Made by a program: the position numbers and the translations under genes. From the NCBI GenBank assembly GCA_022592445.1, contig JABYQR010000004.1, forward strand, positions 124,001 to 188,000: DNA of 64,000 bases, given 5' to 3'. This stretch comes from Cytidiella melzeri. Lineage: Eukaryota; Basidiomycota; Agaricomycetes; Polyporales; Irpicaceae. The first letter of the stretch is position 1, and every line of letters begins with the position of its first letter. Below are positions 11,563 to 23,320 of the stretch, piece by piece. The notes under the pieces were generated by a model. That model searched no databases. It was not told the origin of the DNA and worked only from the letters and a program-made list of their open reading frames with translations.

Positions 11563-12644
11563 ATGTCTCCCAAGGTAAATATCTTGGTCAGATGCACTAG
11601 ATTCGTCGTCTGACTGCACACCCTCCAGCTCTACACTTTCGGCCTTTCCGTCTGGTCTGCTGCCCCGGAACTCGCAGCGTACGTGGTCATCACATTTTCT
11701 TCAAACCCGTCGGCTGACCAGTGAGCACAGTGAGGAACTAGGCACGTCCGTTGAGCCCATCATTATCAACGTCGTCGAGGGCGAAAACTTCAGCCCCAAG
11801 TTCCTCAAGCTTGTACGTGAACCGTTGTCTCATATCACACAGAAGCATATCACTCACCATCTTCACATAGAACCCGGCTGGTACACTTCCTACCCTCGTC
11901 GCTGACGATGGCAAGATCTACACCAACACAACCGACGTCGTCAAATATCTCGTCGGGTCCTCCTCCAAGAAGGTGACTCCCGGGAACTCCGCCTTGATCG
12001 CCAAGATCCATGAAGACAAGTACGACCCCAACTTCATTCTGCTCACCACTGTAAGCATCAGCTCTCTCGTACTATCCTCGCTTTCGCTGAGCATCACCTT
12101 AGCGCAACGATGAAGAGTTCACAAAGGCAGCCAGCGGTTTCCCTGCCGAGTTCGTCTCTAACCGTGAGTAATACCCAGCCAAGTTCGTACATTCGGAATA
12201 CTGACCTCAGAAACAGGCCAAAACGCCCTCCTCAAATACTCTGCCTCTTCCGAGGGCGCCGCCTTCAAAGATTTCTATAACGCTAAGATCGACGGCAACG
12301 GTAGCATCCTCAAGATCTACAAGGGCGAGACTCCTAACGCCGACTTTTTCGCCACATCCACCTCCCACTGGGAGACAATCGCCGACTTCATCCTCAAAGA
12401 CCTCAACGACGCGCTCCCCAGTTCTGGATTTATAGGAGGTGCTGAGCCTGGTGAGGACGACTTCCACGTCGGCGCTTGGCTCACCCGTGTAGCCTGGGTC
12501 GCCGGCGCCACGCCAGTGCCTGAGGGTATCAATGCTCTTGAGAAGGAGTTGAAGGCGCCTGTCCCCGCGAAGGTAGCTTCGTACTGGAAGGCTTGGATCG
12601 TGAGGCCAAGCTTCAAGAAAGTTTACGAGAAAACCCTCCATTGA
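11563..12644 (+). CDS. glutathione S-transferase-like protein
   Basis: Six exons: 11563-11574 (12 nt, MSPK), 11629-11678, 11731-11812, 11871-12050, 12103-12163 and 12211-12644; 272 residues. The N-terminal thioredoxin-like domain is recognisable from LYTFGLSVWSAAPELA, NPAGTLPTLV (with the cis-proline that fixes glutathione) and the DGKIYTNTTDVVKYLV helix. An all-helical C-terminal domain follows, ending FKKVYEKTLH. The arrangement and length fit the soluble GST fold and resemble the fungal class related to the GST part of elongation factor 1B-gamma, but there is no EF1G C-terminal domain. Fungal GSTs conjugate glutathione to electrophiles or act as peroxidases. The catalytic residue is not obvious (a serine near position 12 is a candidate), so the activity is inferred from fold only. 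Confidence 0.82.
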
Positions 12645-12844
12645 TTTCCGTCATTTTCTTCTTCGAAACACGGGTACTTTTGTGACGATCCGTAGCAATC
12701 TGTAATTTTCATGTCGATATCCCCAACGCAAATAATGTATCGATTATGCACAGGATCCGCCTTAAACGCCGAATGTGTGCGCATACCCGAGCGGCCAGTA
12801 AATGACTGGTGTACTTCTCGAATAAGTAGATCAGACAATATACA

Positions 12845-13908
12845 TTAGCTTGTCGAAGTGTCAGTGTGGACACGGTCCAGGTCGGTATACGACTCCTGCA
12901 ACATCTCCAACCGACAATCGTCCAACCTGCATATGACGAAGGTCACTTTAGCATCATCGCGGCGTATTAGTGTGGATGTCAGTCACGTACACCGTCTTGA
13001 TCTCATTCGCATATCGCAATCCGATTGCGAACTCCTCTTCTGTGCACTCCCGCGATGCATGCCGCACCAATTGTATGGCGGAATCGTAGTAATGCAGCGC
13101 CGTGAGCCCGTCAGCGTCCCTAGGGAGAAGCGGGAGGATGAACCGGAAGTGGTGTAACATGCGAGCATGGGGGCGAAGAATTGGGTGACGAGGGATGACT
13201 TGGTGCGCGACTTGATCTAGTGGATAGTTAGTTGTTGGAGGGAGCTCAGACAGGAAGTGATGCGAGTACGTACCGATGTCCTTGATGGTGCGCAGAAGAG
13301 CAGAACGGAACTGCACGCCAGCGTACTTTGATCCTGTTTCAGCAGAACAGCCCACATTAGTCCATGTGTGGGGTTGCAAATGAAACCAAAAGACCAACCA
13401 GGTCTCCCCCAACCTTCCTGTGAAACGTCTCGAGGCTGCGATTCATACGCTATCAGGCATGCTCTCGCGTGCTCTTGATTCATGTAACGATACACCGACT
13501 GTACAGCGTTTCTTGGAAACCTCAAATACGTCCATTGGATTCATCACATACCTTTGGGACATCAGCCTTTCCCAGCATACGGTAAGACTTTGATATCCTC
13601 TGCAGCTTCCTATGCACCGCGATCCGCCTCTTCAAACAAAACGCAATCGACACCACAGCCTACAAAAATCACCGTCCACTTGAATTTGGCAGGTTCTCCT
13701 CCAACAAGCAGTAGAAAAGACTCACCACAATGGCATACGCAGCGCCAATGACGACCGCGTTGAAGTTCCTCGTCCAGTTCCTCGTGGGGGAGTTGCGCAC
13801 AGCTTGGGAGAGGAGCAGCGCACAGGAAAGGCCAACAAAGACGGAAAGGACGAGGACGAGGGCGATGTAGGCTATGCCGGCGATGGTTGATGCCTTGCGG
13901 GATAACAT
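12845..13908 (-). CDS. DLT1: DLT1-family membrane protein (defect at low temperature protein 1)
   Basis: Six exons, right to left: 13726-13908, 13552-13659, 13399-13498, 13274-13333, 12991-13216 and 12845-12926; 252 residues. Two N-terminal membrane spans lie at about residues 9-33 and 48-72. Then come the family blocks SVYRYMNQEHA, the GWGRPG turn, KYAGVQFRSALLRTI, HPILRPHARMLHHFRF and LTALHYYDSAIQL. The last intron (12927-12990) has a GTACGT donor; reading through it would end the protein early, whereas splicing adds a plausible helical tail ending TDTSTS. Dlt1 in yeast is needed for growth at low temperature and high pressure; its biochemical function is unknown. The gene's 5' side faces the transposon cluster, which begins only about 140 bp upstream of the start codon. 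Confidence 0.85.
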
Positions 13909-14045
13909 GCTAGATGTTTTACCACGTCCGGCCTAGGTGATAACGCGAATGTCGAGACGGCATGCCAGTGATGACTGTCACAGTGAGCGACTCATAAGAA
14001 TTGAGATGTAAACATATATTACTTTACTTACAAGATAAAGTTAAG

Positions 14046-15017
14046 TCATGCATATAGAGCCTCTGCTCTTTCTCTGCGGATAAATGTAGTTGAAATTTGA
14101 TTTTCATCTTTTCCGATCATGACCAGCCGCATGTCCTTCTCGATGACATGCTTGAGCTTATGAATAAACAAGTTGTCTTCGTATCCTGAGAGCCTGCCAA
14201 GCATACAAAAACGTTCCGCGTGTTTGACAAAGTTCTTGTGTGCCAGATCTGTATTGTTGCACAAGGCATTGAGCTCCTTTCAAGCACCTTCCTTGTCGTC
14301 CCGTTGCCTGTATTGTACCTTGAGTTTGTTCTCAAACTCTTCCCATGTTCCAATTGTCTGACCCTTTGTGAGCTCCTTGATCCACGGCTCCATGTATTGA
14401 GCCGCTGCACCTGAGAGCCGGTTCATTGTGACAGCAATGGGTTGCCCGTCAGTAGCAACGTTCTCGTGGACAAGCCACAGAGAGATCTTGTTCAACCACT
14501 CGTTGGACTTGACTTTGCCATTGGTACCGTTCAATTTTGGGGGTTTGCCAATCTTAGGCTGGCGCAATGATCCTCCTTGTCCTTGAGACAAAGGAAGCTG
14601 GTTGATCTGGTTGACCATGTTTTGTTTCAACCATATCCAGGTCATTTTCCATTTGCTGGACTTGTGTGTCTGCAGCAGACTGCGAGTCAAGGTCTTGAGT
14701 GACCTTATCAACATATTGCTGGAGGTTATCCTCCAACAATAACAACTGGTTGTTGCAAATGAGGACCATTTGATTCATCACGTGGTGGACGATTGCAGCA
14801 GTAGCTCCTCCCTCAATTGTGTGAGTAAAGGCCCTTTGGGCCATGTTGAGATTGTAGAATATAGCTGCTCAAAGTTCTCAACCAAAGGGTTGTAAACAAT
14901 TGGCATGATCTTGCCAAATGGCACAGAGTGGGTGAGGTTGGTGGCAGCAGCAGTGGGGGTAGCTCTACATCTGGCATTAGATTGAGTGGCCTTTGCTTCT
15001 AATTTCTTAGTTAGCAA
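14046..15017 (-). pseudogene. degenerate Ty3/gypsy gag fragment (N-terminal part), opposite strand
   Basis: Overlapping minus-strand frames encode a decayed Gag. A central stretch reads as a retrotransposon capsid-like domain (PKLNGTNGKVKSNEWLNKI, AAAQYMEPWIKEL, TWEEFENKLKVQYRQRD), then NALCNNTDLAHKNFVKHAER in another frame. Frameshifts and stops at about 14,280 and 14,560-14,780 mean it is inactive. The Gag C-terminal part of a gypsy element begins on the plus strand at about 19,990, so this may be the missing N-terminal half of the same element, inverted. Alternatively it is a separate element of the same family. No LTR is visible at either side. Confidence 0.7.
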
Positions 15018-15129
15018 AGGATGAGCAAAATACTATTTCTAGTATAAGAAGAAGTGAAAATACCACTTTTCACACATTGAACTCTTGTCAGAGTTGTTTT
15101 CACACATCAAATCCTTTTCAGGAAATTTC

Positions 15130-18100
15130 CTACTCTGTATTTTGATGAGTTGTTGGATACATGTTGTGCAAATCCTAAACAATGGTCTGAGTGTACAAAA
15201 TGTAAAGGCAAGCAAAAGGATCCTGAGTCTTTTTGGAGCAACTATTGGATGCTCGACTCTAGTGCATCCTGCAGTTCACCAGTGACCGGAAGGGCCTTAA
15301 GAATATACAAGTCCTTCCTGAACCCATTTGCATCAATACTGCCAGTGAAGCGGTGTTGGTTCATGAAAAGGGTGATGCCACCTTGTACTACTCGCATGAC
15401 AACAGTAGTATTGGTGAACACCTTTTGCACAATGTTGTCACAGAATTTTAATGTTTCTACAAGACTTGCCTTACCAGGCAATGGTATTATTGGGGTTATT
15501 TAGGTGCTTATCTGGCGCTTATTCCAGCGCCTATCAATTGATGTGCACTCCGTCATTGATGTGCTGATGTGCTCTCTGTCTCTGATGTGATGATGCACTC
15601 CTTTCCTTATCTGTGTATCACATAATAGAACTCTCTGGAACCTTGTGGAACATGCTGGAACTATGATGTCATAGCTCTTAGAACCTTCTGGAAAAGTTCA
15701 GCCTTGTCTTAGAACAAGCTAGAACAAGTCTAGCCTTGGGGCTGGCTCATGGGGTCAGGTCATGGGGACAATTGCTATTGGTTGATTATTGAAGTGGCAC
15801 CACTAGGGCATAGGGCATGCTTAGTAAGGTAGATTACTTCACTTACTCATGTAGGTATTAGGGGTCTTAGGGTAGTACCTGGGGTCCTCCCCTTCATGTA
15901 TATATAGAGGTACTCCTGAGGGCATATCCCCTCAGTCTTATCCACTCTGTTGAACCAGGACTACTCAGTACTCTCAAGTACTTCGCTCACCACAACTCTT
16001 ACACTCTATCTCATGCCACCTCTCATTTATCAACTTATCTGGTGAGTAGTAACCTTAACTGTGACAGATGTACATATATTGCCCAGCCTTAATGTCAAGC
16101 TGATCTCTATGGGACAGCTCATGATACATGATGGTATGACAGCTGTTGGTGATGCATTTGCTATAGTCATGCAGAAGCCACCACATGTCATAAGGTTTAT
16201 GCCACTTCTTGCCAATGGAATCATCTATGCTATCCGTATCCAAAATCCACCAAAAGAAGTGGCCAGTGTGACATCTCATGTCAGTTCTGGCATTGCCCAT
16301 TGATGTTTTGCACACCCTGGTGATGAGGTGTTGCGCAGACTCAAAGGTCACACAAAGGGATCACTAGACTTTGAGTTCATTCCATGTAAATCCCCATGTC
16401 CTGGCTGTGTGCAAGGCAAAACACCTGAGCACCATTTCCCTGCATCAGAATGACGCACCAGTAAGTCTTTCGAGCTTGTGCACTCGGATCTAAATTAACT
16501 GCCAATTGAATTATATTACCACCACAGATACGCTATTGTATTTCTTGATGATTACTCATTGAAAGGCTGGGTCACTTTCCTTCAATAACAGTCTCAGGCA
16601 TTTACTGCTGTGAGACAATTCCTTGCCATGGTCATCACTCAGTACAAGACCACAGTGCAGAAATGGCTGTCCAATGCAGGGGGAGAGTACAAGTCTATTG
16701 CTTTTGCAGACTTGTTACGCGAACATGGGATCGAGATCCTCCAGTTCACACCATACATGCATCAGCAAAATGGTCATGCAGAGTGATTTATACTAACATT
16801 GATGGATGAATCTGAGGCCATGCACTTTACTGTGTGCCTTCCTTTGTCCTGGTGAAACTTTTTTTTTGACCAAGCGGTCCATGTGTATAACAGAACTCCA
16901 ATGTGTTGTCATAATTTGCGCACTCCTTATGAGGTCTGTGATAGAGAAATCCCTGATGTTTTCAAACTACGTGTCTTTGGATGCGGCGCTTATGTTTTCA
17001 TACCTGTGAAAATCCGTGAGAACAAACTTGCACCAATAAGTGAGTTGATGACCTGTCTTGGTCAGACTACACACAGGTGGAAGTTCATGCACGCACCAAA
17101 CAATGGAGTATTCCATTCAACTCAAGCTGAGTTTGATAAGGGCTTTTCCCCTCAGTGTCCTGGTTCTAAGTCACGGAATGTGCACTTGAAAGAGCTGCCT
17201 CCTGCTGACCACCCAGACCACTATTCCAATGATTTTGGCACTTTTGACAGTGATGATGAAATCCCACATGTACCATGTCCTACTCCTTCACAAAAGAGAC
17301 CGGACCAGCACCATGACAAAGGTCCTATTCAACAACCTAGTTGTAGTCCAAGTCCTCCTGCTGACGCTCCGGGTGATCATGATGAACCACAAAATCCTTG
17401 TTGATCAACGCGTCCCAGGAACCCTCCACCTGCTAAACCTGGTGATGTTTATGGGAATTTACAGCCTACTGAACATCAACGGTCTGACCTCAGGAGACGT
17501 GTAAGTGATAATGCGCTAACTTTGAGTCACCCTCAAAGGCAGCACCCTACCAAGAAGACAAATGTTCCTGAGCATTGTACTTCAAAATCTCCTTTTCAGT
17601 GTGGAAATCAACCTGAGATCAGCCAACCAGATGATGGTAGTGAGTCAAGTGAGCTCATCGAGCTTGATGAGTCTGAAAAAGATGTTGCACCTGATGAAGC
17701 AGAACTTGCATTACTATGCAGTGAAGGGGGAGTAAAATTTCTAAACTATTTGAAAGCAGTAGAGCCTGTCAATCATGAGTCCGACCCACGTAAATGAACA
17801 TACTGTAACACTCTGCACCTACCAAAGAATCAGCAAAAGGAATGGCGTAATGCTGCTCTTAAGGAACTGGAGGCATTCAAGAAGCGCAAGGTCTATGAAC
17901 TTGTTGACCGGCCAAAAGGTTGTAAAGTCATCAAGATTAAATGGGTATTTGACGTCAAATCTGACGGTTGCAAGAAAGCACGGCTTGTAGCTTGCAGCTT
18001 CTCACAGGTTGAAGGTGTTGACTTCAACCAGATTTTCTCTCCAGTTGTGCGCTTTGAGACTGTATGTTTCATGCTTGCACTCAAAAGCTGGTATATGACT

Positions 18101-19312
18101 GGTCTAGATGTGCAAAATGCCTACCTATATGGTGAACTGGAACAAGAGATCTACATGGAACAGCCTGAAGGGTTTGTGAAGTGTGGCCAGGAGAACAAAG
18201 TACTTCATCTTTGTAAGGCTCTCTATGGACCTGAACAGGCTGGTCTAGTCTGGTGGCACACACTTGACAAGTCCATGAAGAAGCTTGACTTCAAGCAATT
18301 GAAGTCTGATGCTGGTATCTTTGTGCAATAAATTGACAAAGACATTATTGTTGTCATCATCTATGTTGATGACACAATCTTCATGGGGTCTAATATGCCC
18401 AAGGTACTTTGAGCTAAGGAGCTCTTCATGAAAAAGTGGGAATGTCGAGACTTAGGCGAAGCCATAGAATTTCTATGCATGCGTATTGTGAAGCACGGCA
18501 CAAAGCTCTGTATAGACCAATGTGCTTATCTTGATAAGGTGATCCAATGCTGCAGTATGCAGGATGCTAAGCCTACTAAGACCCCTCTTCCTGATGGCTA
18601 TCAACTAGTTGCACATGAAGGAGCAGTTGATGCTGCTTGCCGGACTTGTTTTCAAACATTTATTGGTTCATTGCTCTACATTATGCTTGGTACTGGCCTG
18701 GACATTGCTTTTTCTGTCACAAAACTTGCTCAACAGAGTGCTAACCCCAGTGAGGATCATCTTGATAAAGCGCTGTATATCTGTCACTACCTTGCTGGTA
18801 CTCGTGATTATCATCTTGAGTTTGACAGTGAATCAAGCCTAGGTTTACTTGCACATACTGATGCAGATTGAGGCTCAGATCCTAACACTTGTTGCTTGCA
18901 AACTGGCTATGTCTTGCAACTTGCAGGCGGTGCTTTCAGCTGGCAATTGTGTGCTCAACGTACAGTCACACACTTGTACACTGATGCTGAGTACATGGCC
19001 CTTAGTGATTGCTCTCGACAAGTGATCTGGGTCAGGTCATTGATGACTGATCTGGGATATGACTTCAATGCAATCCCTATCTATTGCAACAACCAAGGTG
19101 CAATATTCATCTCTGACAATCCTGCACTCGAGAAGCGCTCCAAACACATTGATATTCACTATCACTTCATACATGATCTTTAAGAGTGTGGTCTTGTAAA
19201 GGTGTACTATGTACCCACAGATGAAAATTTGGCTGAAATTCTTACAGAGAATCTTGGACGTGTCAAGTTCACAAAATTCCGGCACATGCTCAACCTCCAC
19301 ATTGATGACTAG
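15130..19312 (+). pseudogene. Copia-3 pol pseudogene (PR-IN-RT-RH)
   Basis: Successive open pieces in different frames give a complete but broken pol. Protease: YWMLDSSAS, where the usual active-site DSG/DTG reads DSS. Integrase zinc region with CPGCVQGK, and later pieces WLSNAGGEYKS and QFTPYMHQQNGHAE, with stops in between. RT: KVIKIKWVFDVKSDG, RLVACSFSQVEGVDF, LDVQNAYLYGELEQEIYM, and an intact IIYVDDTIFMGS near 18,355. RNase H: AHTDAD followed by a stop where Trp is usual, then DAEYMALSD and the C-terminal KHIDIHYHFI. More than ten in-frame stops separate these blocks. Removing S1 joins the frame exactly across the protease-integrase boundary at 15,435/16,072. Confidence 0.85.
15436..16066 (+). 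repeat. S1: solo LTR inserted in Copia-3
   Basis: A 631-bp unit starting TGTCACAG and ending CTGTGACA. It is flanked by aatgt on the left (15,431-15,435) and gatgt on the right (16,067-16,071), a 5-bp target duplication with one mismatch. Deleting the unit and one duplicate restores an uninterrupted copia reading frame (GEHLLHNVHILPSL). A second copy, S2, lies at 22,162-22,861. A TATA-like stretch (atgtatatatag) lies near 15,897. With no internal region attached, it is a solo LTR from unequal recombination. The parental element is not in the window. Confidence 0.85.
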
Positions 19313-19347
19313 ACGCTACAGCATCTGTTGTGCTTAGCGAGGGGGAG

Positions 19348-19967
19348 TGTTGAATGTTTCAGCACAGCCATTAGGTGCTGTGTTTCTGTGAGTGCATTGC
19401 CACTCTGCGCAGCCAATCATGGCAGCGCATTCACATCTCTCCTATCACCTTGGGGATGGTTACAGACTACTCCTGTAGCACCTCATGTGTATATAAACCC
19501 AGGTAGTAGCTACTCTTCCCCTAATCCATTCTTTGACCAGAGCTACCACCTCACGCTGCACTCTGCCTCTCAACCCACAGATGAGTATGGATTTGCCTGT
19601 GCAAGGTTGTGGGGCCTGTGTCCAGTAGCGCATTGGCTCCATAGGATACCAGAGAGCCAGTTGGCAGTGTACTCGAAGGCCAGACAGCCAGAGGCTTCAC
19701 CTATTCTGAGAGGCACCGCCTATACAAGCCTGTGTGGCCATGTCAATGAGGGGCATTGCCTCTCGTCCCTCCACAGGTGAACACATCGCGCAACATTCTC
19801 ATACTTGCGCTAACATTGTCTCTTGTCCACAACAGAGGTGGTTGTTCTTTTTACGCACACACCCACCCAATGATTTCCCTTTCCTGTTCTTTTGGACTGC
19901 ACTTCTTTATTGTTCACTATTTCACCACTGTATTTGTATTTGTACCTAGCTACTTTCACTCGTAACA
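19348..19967 (+). repeat. Copia-3 3' LTR
   Basis: Begins TGTTGAATG directly after the polypurine tract and ends TAACA, giving the TG...CA edges of an LTR, 620 bp. It contains a TATA-like block (gtgtatataaaccc near 19,488). The partner LTR is absent, so age cannot be read from LTR divergence. Open frames inside (for example 19,328-19,780) are LTR artefacts, not genes. Confidence 0.7.
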
Positions 19968-21393
19968 AAGATTTGGGGGCCTACTATTTGGCCCCAGTTC
20001 CTCAACCTCTTGTTGGATAACCACAAGAAGGTTTGCCCTGAGAAAGCACAAGGTCAGATCTTTGCAAAGGAGAAGGACACATTCATGCCTATGGAGGTGA
20101 ACACTGTGGACAAGAAGAAGAAGAAGAAGAATGAGAAGCGGAACAAGGGCAAGGGAAAAGAGGTTAATTCAACTGAAAAGTCAGAGAAGTTCTGCCACAT
20201 CCATAAGTCAAAAGGACATAACACAGATGAGTGCAACCTTAATGGACTGAAGAAGAAGCCTGATGAGAAGAAGAAGGATAGGAAGAAGGATGGAAAGTCT
20301 TTGGCGCCAAAGAAAATTTGGGCAGCAGATGCTGAGGACTCTGGAACAGACAGCGAGGCTGAAACCCCTAAGGCCTTGTTGTCTAAGACAAAAAATGCTA
20401 ATACAGCGCGCCTGAAGTTGGCAGCTCACATTGAGGAGGTTCCCATGGAAGATGATGAACCATCGACTCCTCACCCATCCTTTGACAAGGGTAAAGAGAA
20501 AAAGCCAACCAAGGGCAAGGATTTTTTCCGAAGCATCATGTGACTCCCTGCAAACATGAGTGCTTAGGCCCCAATACCCTCAATCTGTGTAACATAAATA
20601 TTGTCAAAAATGTAGCGCATTCAAAAAATTCATTTTTCTCACAGTTACAATTTGGGTATATGGAAAGAAAGTGCAGGTCAAAGCTCTGGTAGATTCAGGA
20701 GCCACAACCACGTTAATCAGTAAGTCAGTTGTTGAAAGTAACAATCTGGTAACAAATCAACTGGCATCACCATTTAATGTCATCAACGCCAATGGTAATC
20801 CCAATAAAGATGGTCAAATCACACACTCAGTATGTGCATACCTAGAAATAGGTTTGCACACAGCAAGACAACACATGCTTGTTACTGATCTTGGTAGTAA
20901 ACAAATGATTATTGGGATGACCTTCTTACACCGACACAATCCGGAGATAGATGGGGCAAACAGTGAGTGGAGATTTACCAGATGTCCTGAACTCTGTGCC
21001 CCAAGAGCTTGAAGAAACATCACTGTAACTCAAGAAGAGATCAATGAGCTTGAGTTACCTAAGGGATGTTGGGTGTCAGACAACCTGGACAAAAGAGGAA
21101 GTGTCGACCTGGACAACCCTCACATCCACTGGATCAACTTAGACAATCCAGAAGACCAAGAAATAGCAGAAATAGTTGCGGAGCTTTCTGAAAAGGAAGA
21201 TGAGGGCTTTGAAGACGGCTTTGACAAACAAGAATCAGTAAGTTGGAAGCCATTAGTACCAAAATATCTATAGGAATTTGGTGACACTTTTCAAAGAAAA
21301 AATCAGAACGCATGCCATTACGCAAACCGTACAATCACACGATCAAATTCAAGAAAATTGCCTCCCTCCCCAAAGCGGCTAAACTATACCTGC
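19968..21393 (+). pseudogene. Gypsy-A fragment 1: gag C-terminus, protease, start of RT
   Basis: The first plus-strand remnant of the oldest gypsy element. Gag C-terminus at about 19,990-20,543 is very lysine-rich and ends with a variant zinc knuckle, CHIHKSKGHNTDEC. The aspartic protease at 20,671-21,012 carries ALVDSGATTTLI, with the DSG active site intact, and LGSKQMIIGMTFLHRHNPEID. At 21,280-21,393 the text SERMPLRKPYNHTIKFK is the usual lead-in to a gypsy RT. The coding then breaks off at unit X and resumes at 38,408. Several stops separate the blocks. The element's LTRs were not found. Confidence 0.8.
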
Positions 21394-22161
21394 TGATACG
21401 CCCAGAGCACAACTTTGCTTGAGATCTCACTGAAGGGATGTCCTCAAGGTGTTACAAGGGCAACACGCCCCACGAGCACAAACACGAGTAACAAAGGGAC
21501 CCTCGCGAGGCACAAGAGCAATTGGTATCTCAAGAAGGCTCAAACCTCGTGCCCCACACAAGGCAAACACCTGACAAACAGAAGCCTTGCAGCAGCTGTC
21601 TTGTAGCAGGGTGTGGCGTCCACAGCGCTCAGCCGTTCCCCAAGACTTGACGCTTGCTTTGAGGGCAAGCCAAGCGAACCACCTTCAAGCGAGTCTGATC
21701 AAAAGTGCCACTTCCATATTGAGCCACCTCAGCCGCCCTCCCAACTTGGATCCTCAAGTCTGGCGCTTCCACTTGGGGACACTCTTGAATTTGCTTCTGC
21801 CTCCCTGTGGTTCTTGAGTGGCGTGGCTAGTTGCTCACGAGGTTTTGTCATATTGGCAACACAGATCTCGAATAAGCTAAAGATACACTGCACCCTGTTT
21901 TGGCCACCCTTGACAAGAGGGAACCTTCTTTGCAACGTGTCTAGGCTGGCTTTCTCGTGTGGACGCGCATTGCCCCAAGTGATGGTATAGGAAAATTTCC
22001 AGTTATTTATTCAGATTTTTAAGTATTCAAACTATGAACTTTGTACGTTGAGCAGCTCAGAAGACAAGACCCCAATTTACCATCTCAAAAAACCCCACTC
22101 TGTGTGTCAAGAGCACAACCAAACTCTATGAAGAGCGAGGAAGTGACAACGGGGGGGGGAG

Positions 22162-22861
22162 TGTCACAGATTTTCAATGTTTCTACAAGACTTGCCTTAC
22201 CAGGCAACGGTATTATTGGGAATATTTAAGCGCTTATCAGGCACTTATCCAGCGCTTATCTGGCGTCTATCTAGGCGCTTATCTGGCGCTTATCTGGCGC
22301 TTATCAGGCGCTTATTCTGGCGCTTATTCTCAGTGCCTATCAATTGATGCGCTGATGCGCTCCTTTCCTTATCTGTGTATCACATGATAGAACTCTCTGG
22401 AACCTTGTGGAACATGCTGGAACTATGATGTCATAGTATAGAACATTCCATTAGATGATGTCATAGTTCTTAGAACCTTCTGGAAAAGTCTAGCCTTGTC
22501 TTAGAACAAGCTAGAATAAGTCTAGCCTTGGGACTGGGTCATGGGGTCAGGTCATGGGGACAATTGCTATTGGTTAATTATTGAGATGGCACCACTAGGG
22601 CATAGGGTATGCTTAGTAAGGTAGATTACTTTGCTTACTCATGTAGGTATTAGGGGTCTTAGGGTAGTACCTGGGGTTCTCCCCTTCATGTATATATAGA
22701 GGCACTCCTGAGGGCATATCCCCTCAGTCTTATCCACTCTGTTGAACCAGGACTACTCAGTACCCACCAGTACTTTGCTCACCATCACTCTAACTCTCTA
22801 TCTCACACTATCTCCCCAAGTTTATCAACTTATCTGGTGAGTAGTAACCCTTACTGTTACA
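22162..22861 (+). repeat. S2: solo LTR with internal minisatellite, inserted in C-minus 3' LTR
   Basis: A 700-bp homologue of S1, from TGTCACAG to CTGTTACA, flanked by a perfect 5-bp duplication gggag (22,157-22,161 and 22,862-22,866). It is longer than S1 mainly because a region of repeated gcgcttatc-type units (about 22,228-22,345) is expanded. It is among the youngest events in this branch of the nest because it sits in the LTR of an element that had already inserted into X. Confidence 0.9.
22228..22345 (+). repeat. minisatellite of gcgcttatc(tgg) units inside S2
   Basis: About ten degenerate units of 10-12 bp built on gcgcttatct/gcgcttatca, with variants gcacttatc and gcgtctatc. The homologous position in S1 (about 15,497-15,535) has only about three units. 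Confidence 0.8.
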
Positions 22862-23320
22862 GGGAGGAACGATGAGCAAACTCGCGTGGACAATGACGAC
22901 AGGGGTGATGATGATGAGGAAAGGGAGAGAGACGACGACGAGGGAGCAGCTGACAATGAGCTAAAGACCAGGATATATTAGTACAGTGATAGACCTAGTA
23001 CAAGGTGGACGTCACCTAAAGACCAGGAGGTAGAATCTGAGGTCTTTAGGGAGCTACAAGGTGGGTTTATATACACCTCAGACAAGGACCCCTGGTACCG
23101 GGTCTGTACTCCTAACACTGCCGTGGGAACATATGGTGTGCTATGGTGCGATGTTCTACAATGTTCCACAATGTTCCAGCACCTTCTATGATCATGTGAC
23201 CAGTCTGTCACATGTACTTGATCACATGCAGGAGCCATGTGCCATCAATAAGATAAGATAAGAAAAAATAAAAGGAAAAGAAAAGTAAAAAGTGTGCCTG
23301 TTCGTGACATTACCCCCCTC

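Larger units (their letters stand above)
15100..19967 (+). mobile_element. Copia-3: degenerate Ty1/copia retrotransposon, 5' end missing
   Basis: A Ty1/copia element in the order protease, integrase, RT and RNase H, with its 3' LTR at 19,348-19,967. It lacks a recognisable 5' LTR and most of gag, and is interrupted by the solo LTR S1. A purine-rich tract (gcgagggggag) precedes the 3' LTR. The right edge abuts Gypsy-A gag sequence, so it inserted into that gag. Numerous stop codons and frameshifts show this is an old copy. The exact left edge is not visible; the first recognisable coding lies near 15,130. Confidence 0.85.
22105..23309 (-). repeat. C-minus 3' LTR, interrupted by S2
   Basis: LTR edges are at 23,309 (start, TGTCACGAAC) and 22,105 (end, TTGACA). 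Removing S2 and one copy of its gggag target duplication leaves 500 bp, exactly the length of the 5' LTR. The purine tract before its start reads aggaggggggtaa on the minus strand. Confidence 0.9.
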
